Source of the DNA: Sphingomonas dokdonensis
GTDB taxonomy: Bacteria > Pseudomonadota > Alphaproteobacteria > Sphingomonadales > Sphingomonadaceae
Reading direction: 5' to 3'
DNA length: 64,000 nt
NCBI RefSeq assembly: GCF_002197685.1
Contig: NZ_NBBI01000004.1
Coordinates: 1-64,000 of the forward strand
Below are positions 1 through 8,767 of the stretch, in pieces. A program made the position numbers and the translations under genes. Below the pieces are notes generated by a model. The model searched no databases, was not told the origin of the DNA, and saw nothing but the letters and a program-made list of their open reading frames with translations. Each line of letters begins with the position of its first letter. The stretch's first letter is position 1.

Positions 1-417
1 CCCCCGCTCCCCCACCCGGAGAGTTCCGACGCGAGCACGTGTGAGGACCGGCCTGTGCGAGCAAAGTCCCGTTGGCCGAGGGCGATGCCGCCTCCGGCTG
101 GCGTCAGCGAGGAGCAGTGGGCCGGGTTCATCGATCACCGGAAAGCCAAGCGGCAACCGCTCACCGACCGGGCCTACCAGCTGCTCACCAACCGGCTCAC
201 CGAGAACGCCAACGACGAGTGGCCTCCTGGCCGGATCGTCGACCTGATCGTCGAGCGAGGCTGGCTCACCTTCGAGCCCCACTGGATCACCCGAACTGCG
301 GAACCCCGAAATGTCACACGAGCTTACCATGACCGACCCAGCGGCCCGATCGAGGCACGTCGCCGCGCTCGCGAGCAGTACGGCGTGGACGACGGAGATG
401 GCACTTGCCCAATCTGA
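1..417 (+). CDS. Phage replication-type protein, C-terminal part
   Basis: The reading frame is open from base 1 to the stop at 415-417, so the gene starts left of the window. The visible part has a conserved-looking stretch in which a 'PLTDRAYQLL' segment is followed by a 'GW..F.PHW' segment. This resembles the C-terminal end of phage replication or primosome proteins that end in a similar hairpin-helix tail. It precedes another early gene with a short overlap. The functional assignment comes from pattern memory and is tentative; the coding call is firm. Confidence 0.6.
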   Translation, partial: PPLPHPESSDASTCEDRPVRAKSRWPRAMPPPAGVSEEQWAGFIDHRKAKRQPLTDRAYQLLTNRLTENANDEWPPGRIVDLIVERGWLTFEPHWITRTAEPRNVTRAYHDRPSGPIEARRRAREQYGVDDGDGTCPI

Positions 418-982
418 GGGCGTTGACGTTCCGGCGCTGATCGAGAGCTACGAGCGCGGTCTGGTCGCCCTGAAAGAGGCAGAGCCGAAGGGGCTGGGCG
501 CGAGCGGCAAGCCGGGGAAGCTCTCCAGCGGGCTGGCGGATGATCTCGCGCTGCTCTGCACGAAGATTGCTCCAACGATCGCGGTTGAGCAGGCTGACGC
601 CTGGAACAAGGTGATGGTGACCGCGCTGTCCGACCTGCCAGGACGCGTGGCGCGCGAGGCCGCGCAGGCTGCCCTGCATACGCCCATGCGCTTCCTCAAC
701 GAGGTGGAGGGCGTGATCCGGGAGAAGGCCGTGCCGATCGGCTATCGCCACTCCATGGCGCTGCGGCGCTTGCGCGAACTTGAGGCTGCGATCCGCCGCG
801 CACTGGAGCCGGATCAGCCCGCGCTTGCCGCCCCAAACCCCGAGCCCGAGCTGACAGTCGAGCAGATCCGCGCTCTCACCCCGGAGCTGCGCAGCATTGG
901 CGTGAAGATCGGCGCAATCACCCAAGACCAAGTAGCGCACGCGATACGTTCTAACTATGTTCCGCACGAGGAGGCGGCCTGA
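398..982 (+). CDS. Hypothetical phage early protein
   Basis: This 194-residue, largely helical and charged protein has no domain I recognise. The frame stays open back to 311, but a start at 398 is preferred because it overlaps the upstream gene by only 20 bp. The GGAG at 394-397 touches this ATG, so the start is not well supported by ribosome-binding-site spacing. It lies between the replication-type gene and the NusG-like gene, as expected for an early or middle phage gene. Confidence 0.6.
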   Translation: MALAQSEGVDVPALIESYERGLVALKEAEPKGLGASGKPGKLSSGLADDLALLCTKIAPTIAVEQADAWNKVMVTALSDLPGRVAREAAQAALHTPMRFLNEVEGVIREKAVPIGYRHSMALRRLRELEAAIRRALEPDQPALAAPNPEPELTVEQIRALTPELRSIGVKIGAITQDQVAHAIRSNYVPHEEAA

Positions 983-985
983 GAC

Positions 986-1651
986 ATGACGCAGCGGGGG
1001 AAAGATTGGTGCATCCTGCAGACATCGCCGGGGCGAACCGTCGCGGTAGCGGCGCAGCTGACATCTGATGGGCTCGACGTTTGGACGCCGACGCGAACTA
1101 TACGCGTTCCCGCGCCGGGGCAGCGGCGCCAGCTGCATATGGGGCAAAGGCGGAAGATGATTGAGGTGCAGCGTCCCATTCTGCCCATGATCATCTTTGC
1201 GCGGGAGCAGCATCTCGCCGAGCTGGCGCAACGCGCGCGCCTGGCTGGCTGCCCCTTCTCCATCTTCACCTTCGCGGGCGCTGCGCCCATGATTGCAGAG
1301 CAGGACGTTGCTGGGCTGCGTGAGGCGGAGCATCAGGCCGACATCGCGATCCAGGCTGAGCGTGACGCGGTGACGCGGGAAGATGCTCGTCGTGCGCGCG
1401 CCGACATGCTGCGGTCGGAACGAGCTAAGCGGAAATCGCTACGCCAAGAACGTAAGACCTTTGCGCCTGGCGCCGAAGTGATCGTGCCCGACATGCCAGC
1501 CTTGGCGGGTGCTGTTGGTCGTATCGTACAGGGCGACGGAACTACAGCGCTCATCAACTTTGGCGGCACGCTAACGATGAAGGTAGAGGCTTGGCGAGTG
1601 GTGCCAGTTGGTGTAGAACAAATGCAGCCCGCCTTTGGCGCCGCTGCCTAG
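986..1651 (+). CDS. Phage-encoded NusG-family transcription factor
   Basis: The 221-residue protein has the two-domain NusG layout. An N-terminal NGN-like domain (about residues 6-95) starts with 'WCILQTSPGRT', matching the 'WYvv.t..g.E' opening of NusG/RfaH. It is followed by a charged helical linker (about 105-155) and a C-terminal KOW-type domain (about 157-210, 'GAVGRIVQGDG'). Family members bind RNA polymerase and change pausing or termination. Its position directly before the late operon is where lambda-like phages keep their late antiterminator, so a role in late-gene antitermination is inferred. A GAGGAGG at 968-974 precedes the ATG at 986. Confidence 0.8.
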   Translation: MTQRGKDWCILQTSPGRTVAVAAQLTSDGLDVWTPTRTIRVPAPGQRRQLHMGQRRKMIEVQRPILPMIIFAREQHLAELAQRARLAGCPFSIFTFAGAAPMIAEQDVAGLREAEHQADIAIQAERDAVTREDARRARADMLRSERAKRKSLRQERKTFAPGAEVIVPDMPALAGAVGRIVQGDGTTALINFGGTLTMKVEAWRVVPVGVEQMQPAFGAAA

Positions 1652-1923
1652 CAGCTTCGGCGATGACGATCTTGGCCACCATGCCACTGCGCGTCGCCCC
1701 TGAGCCAGTCGCATGTGCGCCGGGTGGATAGCGTAAGCTTTGCCCTTCACAGTTTCGGTCGACCGGCTTCCCTTTTGGCTGGTCCACCACCTCGCCGCCC
1801 ATTCATGATCCTCTCCATGAACCGCGCGCGGCGAGGGAAGATAGCGCGAACATCTGCGTGCCAGCGCAGGGCTACAGGCAGGGATTGGTGCGGGGCATCG
1901 CCGCCCATCCGCTTGACCCCTGC

Positions 1924-1945
1924 CCCGTTGGGTCCTCCCAACGGG
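1924..1945 (+). promoter_or_regulatory. Perfect 9-bp hairpin in the NusG-terminase intergenic region
   Basis: The stretch 1652-2067 (416 bp) has no convincing gene. It contains a perfect inverted repeat, CCCGTTGGG (1924-1932) and CCCAACGGG (1937-1945), around a TCCT loop. No U-run follows, so a classical terminator is unlikely. A T-rich segment lies at about 2010-2032 just before terminase. The hairpin could be a cis-element for the NusG-like protein, part of a cos/terminase-binding region, or a processing site; the sequence does not decide. Confidence 0.45.
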
Positions 1946-2067
1946 ATTGGCGCAATGCGGGGTGGCAGAGCGCGACGCACGCGCGTTTCCCGTGTTCGGA
2001 AAACGCTACGCCTTTTTATTTGGGTTTTGTTTTCCGCTCGGGCTCTCGACTGATCACGGAGGTGGCG

Positions 2068-2679
2068 ATGGCCCGCGCCAGCACGCCGCGCGCGGCGCCG
2101 AAGAAACGCTCCGCCGGCGAACTCATCGTCAATCTCGACGAGTTCGCATCGCTGTGCGGCGTTACCAGCGAGACGATGCGCTCGCATCTCAAGTCGGCGC
2201 CGGCGCGAGCGCCGTGGATCCTCGAACGCGGCGCGCGTGGCCGCGGCTACAAGATCGCGGCACTGCTCGGCGTCGAGTGGTGGAAGCAGCGATCTGCATC
2301 GAGTGCGAACGATGACGGCCGTGCTGCCCAGCTCGCCGCACTTCGTCTTCAGATGCTTGGCGGCGACGCCAGCGAGGATGACTTGCTCCTTTCGGGCAAG
2401 CAGCGTGGGGACGAGTTCAAGGCCGGCTTGGCCGAGCTGGAGTATCGCGAGGCGATGGGCGAGCTGGCCCGGGTCTCGGACTACGAGGCGGATACCGTCA
2501 ACGCAGTGATCGAGCTTCGCCGACAGCTTCAGGGCATCGGCAAGACGGTTCGGCGCCGGTTTGCGCTGGAGCGGGAGGTCGAAGACGCGATCGACGAACT
2601 CATCGCCGACAGGCTGAAGCAGTTCGTGGAGGCGTTGGATGTTGACGCCAGCGACGATGCCGACGGGAGCATCGACTAG
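2068..2679 (+). CDS. Terminase small subunit (Nu1-like)
   Basis: The 203-residue protein begins with an Nu1-type winged-helix region (about residues 18-70, 'FASLCGVTSETMRSHLK'), which binds phage DNA at the packaging start site. A helical oligomerisation and large-subunit-binding region follows. The frame is open further upstream, but the ATG at 2068 has GGAGG at 2058-2062 and starts where the similarity begins. It overlaps the large-subunit gene by 41 bp, the usual arrangement for this pair. Confidence 0.85.
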   Translation: MARASTPRAAPKKRSAGELIVNLDEFASLCGVTSETMRSHLKSAPARAPWILERGARGRGYKIAALLGVEWWKQRSASSANDDGRAAQLAALRLQMLGGDASEDDLLLSGKQRGDEFKAGLAELEYREAMGELARVSDYEADTVNAVIELRRQLQGIGKTVRRRFALEREVEDAIDELIADRLKQFVEALDVDASDDADGSID

Positions 2680-4831
2680 CCCGCCGCCGATCAATCACCG
2701 CCTCGGCGCGCTCGCCCTGCTTATGCAGCAGACACGCGAGCCGCCAAGGTTTGCCGACACGCGAGCCAGCATCCGGCGCTCGTTTCGCGAGATCCTGTTC
2801 CCCGAGAAGATCACGCCGATGGAAGCGGCGGACCGACATCGGCACCTGCGCAACCCAGGCGCATACAGCGGCCCTTGGCGCGACAGTCCGGAGCCGATGC
2901 AGCACCTGGTCGAGCCGACCAACAATCTTGCGATGACGAGCATCTATGCCATCGTCGCGATCATCGGCCCCAGTCAGATGGGCAAGTCGGAGGTCGGCAA
3001 TAACTGGCAGGTCCACTCGGTCATCTACGATCCGGCGGACATGGGTTTCTGGGCGCCGACGAAAGAGCTGACCGCCTCCTATGTGACGACGCAGATCAAC
3101 AAGCTGCTCGAGGAATGCCCCGATGTCGCCGAACGCCAGCTCGATGGCGCGAGCGCCGACAACATTTACCTCAAACAATTTCGTGGCTGCGATTGGCACT
3201 TCCTCTGGCCGACGGGTCCGAACTTTCGCGCGCGCCCGTTCTCACGCGGGCGCCTGGACGATTACGATGACTTTGACGACGACATCGGCGGTCAGGGGGA
3301 CGCGGTCTCCCTTTTCGAAGGTCGCACCACATCCTTCGCCGGCTACGGCACCAAGCTCTACGTCAATTCCTCGCCTAAGAAGGGACCTAAGCGCGGTATC
3401 GAGCCGCTTGTAGCCGCCGGCACCAGCAAGCGCTGGTGGGTAGATTGCCTGATGTGCGGCGAGCCGATGGAGATGGCGTGGGAGCGCCTCAGCTTCCAGG
3501 CTGATGGTACCGCCCTTGATGCCGCAAACTCGGTCGGGTTCGTCTGCCCACACGAGGGCTGCGGCGGTGTCCACCTCCAGTCGGACAAGCCCGCACTGAT
3601 GCGCACCGGCCGGTGGATCGGGCGCGGCGAGCGGGCAGTGCCAGGGGGCAAGGAAGGCGAACTCGAGCCGAACGCCACGGACAGCTACTGGTGGGACGGC
3701 GTTTTCGGCCTGGCACCATGGGCCACGCTGGCGCGCCAGTACCGCACCGCGGAGCTCCGCTTCGAGGAGCACCAGGATGAGGGTCCGCTCAAATCGTTCT
3801 ACCAGACGAAGGTCGGCCGCAATTACGCCAGCCGGGCGATCGGCGATGCTCCGGTGACCGAGGACGCGCTCATCGCCCGCGCGCGAGATGCAACCTACGG
3901 CATGGGCGAAGTGCCGGACGGCGTCGTCTGCCTCACTGCGACCGTCGACCTCGGCCACGACCGCTTCTCCGTCCTGATCGTGGGTCATGGCATCGGCAAC
4001 CGGTGTTGGATCATCGATCGATTCGACATCCTGACGCTGGATGATGGCGTCACCAAACTGGAGCCGTTCCGGCGGCGCGAGCACTGGAAGGTCCTCTATC
4101 CCAAGGTGCTCAGCCGCACCTATCCGCTCCAGCGGGATCGATCCCTCCGCGTGCGCATCTTCTGCACCGGCGTCGATACCGGCGGTTCGGACGACGCCAC
4201 TGACAACGCGTATGCCTGGTGGCACGACATGGTCACCGGCAGCCGCGCTGAGAACCGCGCCGCGCTTCCCTCAACGTCGATCACGCTGCTGAAGGGCGGC
4301 AATCGGCCTAACGGCCGCCTGCTGCCGGCGCCAACGGTCGACGCTAAGCGCCAGGTGAAAGGCGCGCCGGAGTGCGAACTCTACGTCCCGAACGTCAACC
4401 GCATGAAGGACATTGCGGATTACCGCCTCCGTCGCCCCACCCCCGGCCCTGCTTACGTCGCGCTGCCGCGCGAGTTCGCTGACACGCCGGCGGGCAAGCT
4501 GATCAACCCCTACGTCGCTGAACTGCGAGCGGAGGAGAAGGTAGAGGGGCACTGGGAAAAGCCGGAGGGCGTCCGCAACGAGACGTGGGACCTCTTCGTC
4601 TACGCGCTGGTCGTCATGCTCCGTCTGATCGGCCTAGACCAGAACCTTACCCGCGTACCTATGTGGGCGCGGCCGCCAAAACCCCGAGCTCCGGAACAAG
4701 CTCCTGCGGCGGACGGGACGGAGCCAGAGGCGCAACGCACGCCAACCGTCACGCGGCAAGGTTCAAAGCCAGTCGGTCGTCCAACACCGCCAAAAGCGCG
4801 ACGCGGCGTGCGCGTAATTCGGGCAAGCTGA
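2639..4831 (+). CDS. Terminase large subunit (GpA family)
   Basis: This 730-residue packaging ATPase/nuclease is of the lambda GpA type. A Walker A motif, 'GPSQMGKSE', lies at about residues 109-117. The C-terminal part (from about 420, 'TVDLGHDRFSVLIVG') has the RNase H-like nuclease fold opening of the family. A zinc-finger-like set of cysteines ('CLMCGEP', 'CPHEGCGG') lies at about 270-310. The start at 2639 has GGAGG at 2628-2632 with 6-nt spacing inside the small-subunit gene. Confidence 0.92.
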   Translation: MLTPATMPTGASTSPPPINHRLGALALLMQQTREPPRFADTRASIRRSFREILFPEKITPMEAADRHRHLRNPGAYSGPWRDSPEPMQHLVEPTNNLAMTSIYAIVAIIGPSQMGKSEVGNNWQVHSVIYDPADMGFWAPTKELTASYVTTQINKLLEECPDVAERQLDGASADNIYLKQFRGCDWHFLWPTGPNFRARPFSRGRLDDYDDFDDDIGGQGDAVSLFEGRTTSFAGYGTKLYVNSSPKKGPKRGIEPLVAAGTSKRWWVDCLMCGEPMEMAWERLSFQADGTALDAANSVGFVCPHEGCGGVHLQSDKPALMRTGRWIGRGERAVPGGKEGELEPNATDSYWWDGVFGLAPWATLARQYRTAELRFEEHQDEGPLKSFYQTKVGRNYASRAIGDAPVTEDALIARARDATYGMGEVPDGVVCLTATVDLGHDRFSVLIVGHGIGNRCWIIDRFDILTLDDGVTKLEPFRRREHWKVLYPKVLSRTYPLQRDRSLRVRIFCTGVDTGGSDDATDNAYAWWHDMVTGSRAENRAALPSTSITLLKGGNRPNGRLLPAPTVDAKRQVKGAPECELYVPNVNRMKDIADYRLRRPTPGPAYVALPREFADTPAGKLINPYVAELRAEEKVEGHWEKPEGVRNETWDLFVYALVVMLRLIGLDQNLTRVPMWARPPKPRAPEQAPAADGTEPEAQRTPTVTRQGSKPVGRPTPPKARRGVRVIRAS

Positions 4832-4841
4832 GGAGATCCCC

Positions 4842-5099
4842 ATGGCCGACCTCGGCATCACGCTGGAAATCGCTGCGGCGCGGCTCACCGCCTATTTGGA
4901 CGCCGAGAAGGGCGTGCTTGGTAGCCAATCGTACCGCTTCGCAGACGGCCGCGAACTGACGCGCGCCGATCTGCGCGAGATCCGAGAGGGCATCAACTAC
5001 TGGCAGGGGCACGTCGATCGGCTGAACCCGACGCCAACGGTGCTCCCCACCCCGCGCGCAGTCGGCCATATGCGGCGCGGCTCGTACCGGATCCGCTGA
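4842..5099 (+). CDS. gpW-like head-tail connector (DUF6148-type)
   Basis: The 85-residue protein sits between terminase and portal, where lambda carries gpW. It has a helix, then 'SYRFADGRELTRADL' and 'IREGINYWQGHVDRL', a pattern I associate with DUF6148/gpW-like head-completion proteins. An AGGAG precedes the ATG. Role: plugs or extends the portal after packaging, inferred from position. Confidence 0.75.
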   Translation: MADLGITLEIAAARLTAYLDAEKGVLGSQSYRFADGRELTRADLREIREGINYWQGHVDRLNPTPTVLPTPRAVGHMRRGSYRIR

Positions 5100-5101
5100 C
5101 G

Positions 5102-6775
5102 GTGAGGATCGACATCGGTGCCAATCTGGTCGACCGTGCCGTCGCGTTTGTGAACCCTGCCGCTGGCGAGCGGCGGCTTTTGGCGCGCACACGGATGGCC
5201 GCCACCTCGATGCTGACAGGTTCGGGTGGATTTCGAGGCGCGCAGCCCGATCGTACCAAGCGCCGCAGCTGGTTCGCCCGTGCCCGCTCAGCCAACGCGG
5301 ACATCCTGCCGGGTTCCGATCGCCTCCGCGCGGAGCAGCGCGACGCGGCCATGAACCAGCCGATCGCCACGGCAGCAATCAACCGCAAGACGACGTTCGT
5401 GATCGGCACCGGGCTGATGGTGATCCCTGCCGTTGACGGAACGAAGCTGGGCCTCTCGCCGGAAGATCAGGCCGATTGGGAGCTCAGGCTCGCCACTGAC
5501 TTCGACAGCTACATGGCATCGAAGGACGCGGACGCGGAGCGCAAGTCGACGGGCTACGGTCTGCAGAGCGTGGCTGCGCGCGGCACCTACACATCGGGCG
5601 ATGTGCTGGCGCTGCGCGTTATGCCCGACGATCAGCCCGGCCGGCGCATGCTTACCGCTTGGAAGTTGATCGAAGCGGACCGGCTCCGCAACCCGCCTCA
5701 CGTCGCCGACGGTGCGGTAGATCCGCGCACGGGAAATGTCATCGCAGGGGGCGTCGAAGTCGACGCCATGGGCGCGCCTGTGGCTTATTGGATCCTCAAG
5801 CAGCACCCCGGCGATCTGGTGCTTCGCTCTATCGCGCACATCATGCCCGAGCGGATCGAGGCTTGGGACCGCGACCTCGCCCTGCCCCGCGTTGTGCACG
5901 TTTGCCATCGGATCCGACCGGAGCAGGTCCGCGGTGTCGGCATGCTAGCAACTGTGCTCGAACCGCTCAAGATGGTGTCGGACCTCGCCGATGCCGAGCT
6001 GTTCGCGGCAGTCATGAGCGCGATGATCGCAATCGTGTACAAATCGCCGGGGGCAACGCCGCTGCCGGAGCCGGACTTTGGGGACGAAGACGGCGGCGAC
6101 GGCGCGACCGGTCACGGCGGCGGGTCGCCGCTCGACGCCGCCCCGCCGCAGTATAGGATCGAATCCGGATCCGTGCTGGAGATCGACAGCGACGCCGAGG
6201 TTGAGATCAAGAGCCCCGGCCGGCCGAACTCGGCCTTTGCTCCGTTCTTCAAGGCGATCGTGGAGCAGATTGGCGCCGCGATCGACGTGCCCGCCGGCGT
6301 GCTGATGCTGCTGTTCAACTCCAGCTACACAGCCAGCAAGGCCGAGATCGAAGCGCTCTATCTCACCGTCCGGAGCGAGCGGTCGTGGTTCGGCGGCGAC
6401 ATGGGTTACCCCACCTACGAGTGCTTTGTCGCCGAGAAGGTCGCACGCGGCGATTACGCCATGCCCGGCTTCTTCGCCGACCTGGAGACGCGAGCCGCGT
6501 GGCTCGGTTGCGACTGGCGCGGAGATGGCAAGATCTCGCTCAACCCGGCTCAGGAGGCGAACGGGTACAAGATCCGACAGGATAACGGCTGGCAGACCGG
6601 TGAGGAGATCACCGCCGAGCTGACCGGTGGCAACTACCGCGAGAACATCCGCAAGCGCGGGCGCGAGCACCGCCAGTGGGTGGATGAGGGCCTTCCCGTC
6701 GCGGTCTCGCCTGGCACTCCCGCCGGCAACGTCGACGAGCCCGCCAAGCCTGAGAAGAAGGACGACGACGAATGA
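5102..6775 (+). CDS. Portal protein (lambda gpB family)
   Basis: This 557-residue protein has the lambda portal signature: an N-terminal 'DRAVAFVNP' helix, 'AAINRKTTFVIGTG' and later 'VPAGVLMLLFNSSYTASKAEIE'. Twelve copies form the ring through which DNA enters the head. Translation starts at a GTG at 5102, 2 bp after the connector stop; the residues directly after it match the family, so the later ATG at 5195 is less likely. The stop overlaps the start of the protease gene by 4 bp. Confidence 0.92.
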   Translation: MRIDIGANLVDRAVAFVNPAAGERRLLARTRMAATSMLTGSGGFRGAQPDRTKRRSWFARARSANADILPGSDRLRAEQRDAAMNQPIATAAINRKTTFVIGTGLMVIPAVDGTKLGLSPEDQADWELRLATDFDSYMASKDADAERKSTGYGLQSVAARGTYTSGDVLALRVMPDDQPGRRMLTAWKLIEADRLRNPPHVADGAVDPRTGNVIAGGVEVDAMGAPVAYWILKQHPGDLVLRSIAHIMPERIEAWDRDLALPRVVHVCHRIRPEQVRGVGMLATVLEPLKMVSDLADAELFAAVMSAMIAIVYKSPGATPLPEPDFGDEDGGDGATGHGGGSPLDAAPPQYRIESGSVLEIDSDAEVEIKSPGRPNSAFAPFFKAIVEQIGAAIDVPAGVLMLLFNSSYTASKAEIEALYLTVRSERSWFGGDMGYPTYECFVAEKVARGDYAMPGFFADLETRAAWLGCDWRGDGKISLNPAQEANGYKIRQDNGWQTGEEITAELTGGNYRENIRKRGREHRQWVDEGLPVAVSPGTPAGNVDEPAKPEKKDDDE

Positions 6776-8271
6776 GCTTCCGCTCTTTCAGCCGGGCCGG
6801 CATCACCCGCCGGCTGTTCAACACGCCGCTTGCGGTGCTTCCCTCGACCGCCGCGATCGTGTTGGGCGTCGTCGGTCCGCGTTTCGACGTCAGCCAGTTG
6901 CTGATGCACGCCGGCGGCGATCAGCTGGACATCAGCGAGCTGACTTCGCGCGCCTCGTCGGCTCGGGCGAGCATCGAGGCGCGCCAGACTGCCGACGATC
7001 GGCGCACCGACCTGAACGCGACCGATGTCCTCACGGTGCAAGATGGCGTCGCGCACATCGACATTCGTGGCGAGCTGGTTGCGGAGAACGGCGGCGGCGT
7101 CACCCCCTCGTCGGGCTTTACCGGCTATGACGCCGTCCGGGCGGCGTGGGGCTTCGCGCAGCGCGACACGAACGTGCGCGGCATCCTGGTCGATGTGGAT
7201 TCGCCCGGAGGCGAGGTCACCGACCTGATGGAGCTGGTCGCGCAGATGATGGCCGATCGCGGCAACAAGCCGTCACGCGCGATCATCCGCGGCGTCGGCG
7301 CGTCTGCCGCATATGCCATTGCCGCCTGCTGCGATGAGATCACCGTCCAGGACCTTGGCTACGCTGGTTCGATCGGCGTCATCACCATGCACGCCGACTT
7401 CTCGGGTCAGCTGGAACAAGCCGGTATCAAGGTGACCCTGACCCACGCTGGCGCGCACAAAGCCGACGGTAATCCGTTCGAGGCGCTGCCGGAGAGCGTT
7501 CGCGCCTCCATCCAGACGGACATCGATCACGCCTACGGGCGGTTCGTCGCCCACGTCTCTGCCGCTCGCGGCATGTCCGAAGAAGCGGTCCGCGGCACCG
7601 AGGCGCGCGTCTTTCGCGGTGAGGAGGCGGTGAGCGCCGGCCTCGCTGACAAGGTCATGGGATGGGCGGCCTCGCAAGCCGAGTTCGTCGCATCCGTGAA
7701 CGGCCGCCAGGCCAAGCCCCAGCGGCGCGCGCAAGGACGCGCCCGCGCATCCCAGGAGACCCTCATGGGTGACCAGAACAACACCGCGCCGGCGGCGGAC
7801 GACAACATTCTCGCCGGCATCTCCACCATCACCATCGTCGGCTCGGCCCAGACTGCCGTGTCGCTCGCCGCGGCGTTGGTCGACGCTGGGTACGAAGGCA
7901 TCGAGGTCGCGACCGCCGCCGATCAGCCCGCCGGCGATACGGCAGCGAGCAACGAGCAGGCGCGGATCCTCGCTCTGGTCGACATCTGCCCGGCAAGCAG
8001 CATGTCCGCCTCGCTGCGCACCGCAATTGAAGGCGGCACCGATGCAGGCGCCTTTGCCATCGATCTCGCCAAGTCGGCCAAGGCGCGCGGCGCCAGCGTC
8101 GCCGATCTGAAGGCAGGCGCGGTGCAGTCCAGCCAGCTGCCCGTAACCGGAGCGAAGGGCGCCGGCGTCGAAGCGCCGAAGGCGGGTACTGCCGAACGCG
8201 GACGCTCCATCGTCGCGAAGGCGGCGGCCATGGGCCACTCCGCCCTCTCCCACCTCAAGCCAGCCGGCTGA
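6772..8271 (+). CDS. Head maturation protease, S49 type, with scaffold C-terminus
   Basis: This 499-residue protein is of the lambda gpC type. An N-terminal S49/SppA-like serine peptidase (about residues 85-300) shows 'VDSPGGEV', a nucleophile region 'VGASAAYAIAA' (Ser near 177) and a candidate general-base Lys in 'AHKADGNPF' (near 229). The remaining 170 residues are low-complexity and scaffold-like. It digests the scaffold and itself during head maturation. It overlaps portal by 4 bp and contains the nested scaffold gene. Confidence 0.9.
   Translation: MSFRSFSRAGITRRLFNTPLAVLPSTAAIVLGVVGPRFDVSQLLMHAGGDQLDISELTSRASSARASIEARQTADDRRTDLNATDVLTVQDGVAHIDIRGELVAENGGGVTPSSGFTGYDAVRAAWGFAQRDTNVRGILVDVDSPGGEVTDLMELVAQMMADRGNKPSRAIIRGVGASAAYAIAACCDEITVQDLGYAGSIGVITMHADFSGQLEQAGIKVTLTHAGAHKADGNPFEALPESVRASIQTDIDHAYGRFVAHVSAARGMSEEAVRGTEARVFRGEEAVSAGLADKVMGWAASQAEFVASVNGRQAKPQRRAQGRARASQETLMGDQNNTAPAADDNILAGISTITIVGSAQTAVSLAAALVDAGYEGIEVATAADQPAGDTAASNEQARILALVDICPASSMSASLRTAIEGGTDAGAFAIDLAKSAKARGASVADLKAGAVQSSQLPVTGAKGAGVEAPKAGTAERGRSIVAKAAAMGHSALSHLKPAG
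7765..8271 (+). CDS. Nested scaffold protein (Nu3-like), internal start
   Basis: An in-frame ATG at 7765 has AGGAGA at 7754-7759 with 5-nt spacing and lies exactly after the peptidase domain. It would give a separate 168-residue scaffold identical to the C-terminus of the protease. Lambda C/Nu3 is organised the same way. The ribosome-binding site is visible; expression as a separate product is inferred. Confidence 0.7.
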   Translation: MGDQNNTAPAADDNILAGISTITIVGSAQTAVSLAAALVDAGYEGIEVATAADQPAGDTAASNEQARILALVDICPASSMSASLRTAIEGGTDAGAFAIDLAKSAKARGASVADLKAGAVQSSQLPVTGAKGAGVEAPKAGTAERGRSIVAKAAAMGHSALSHLKPAG

Positions 8272-8322
8272 CGTCGGCAGCTCGCCCCGCCGCCTCCGCG
8301 GCGCCATCTGAAAGGACTCCCC

Positions 8323-8685
8323 ATGTACGGACGTGCCTCGCGCGCGGTGGAGGCGTTTACGCCGCCCGTCACGCTCATTCGCGGCAGCGCAACCCTGCGC
8401 ACCCGCGTCGTTACCCTCCCGGCCGGCGCCGTTTACACGCTCGGCTCGGTACTTGGTGAGATCACCGCCACCAAGAAGCACCCCCTCGCCGCCTCTGCCG
8501 CCGCAGACGGCAGCCAGACGCCGAAGCTGGTGCTCGCCCAGAACGTCGATGCCACCAGCGCCGACGTTCAGGCGATCGCCTACGAGAGCGGCGACTTCGT
8601 AAAGGAGAAGCTCATCTTCGGAGCCGGCCACACCGCCGATTCCGCGCGTGAGCAGCTGCGCGCCCTCAACATCACCTACGGCTGA
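8323..8685 (+). CDS. Head decoration protein (gpD family)
   Basis: The 120-residue protein lies between scaffold and major capsid genes and resembles the HDPD/gpD family ('LRTRVVTLPAGAVYTLGSVLG', 'DVQAIAYESGDFVKEKL'). In lambda such trimers bind the expanded head and stabilise it. A GAAAGGA ribosome-binding site precedes the ATG. Confidence 0.88.
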   Translation: MYGRASRAVEAFTPPVTLIRGSATLRTRVVTLPAGAVYTLGSVLGEITATKKHPLAASAAADGSQTPKLVLAQNVDATSADVQAIAYESGDFVKEKLIFGAGHTADSAREQLRALNITYG

Positions 8686-8767
8686 TCCGCCCTTTCGCTG
8701 ATCCGCTCCGTCCGGCGGCTGGATGCGGCTCGCGCCGCGCCGGCCCCACTTCCATTGGAGACTATCC

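Noticed and set aside
314..1333. Long leftward frame opposite the early genes
   Set aside because: Arg/Leu/His-rich composition typical of the antisense of high-GC genes; three plausible genes occupy the plus strand.
1747..2694. 315-codon leftward frame across the terminase small subunit
   Set aside because: It mirrors the real Nu1-like gene and has no recognisable motif or ribosome-binding site.
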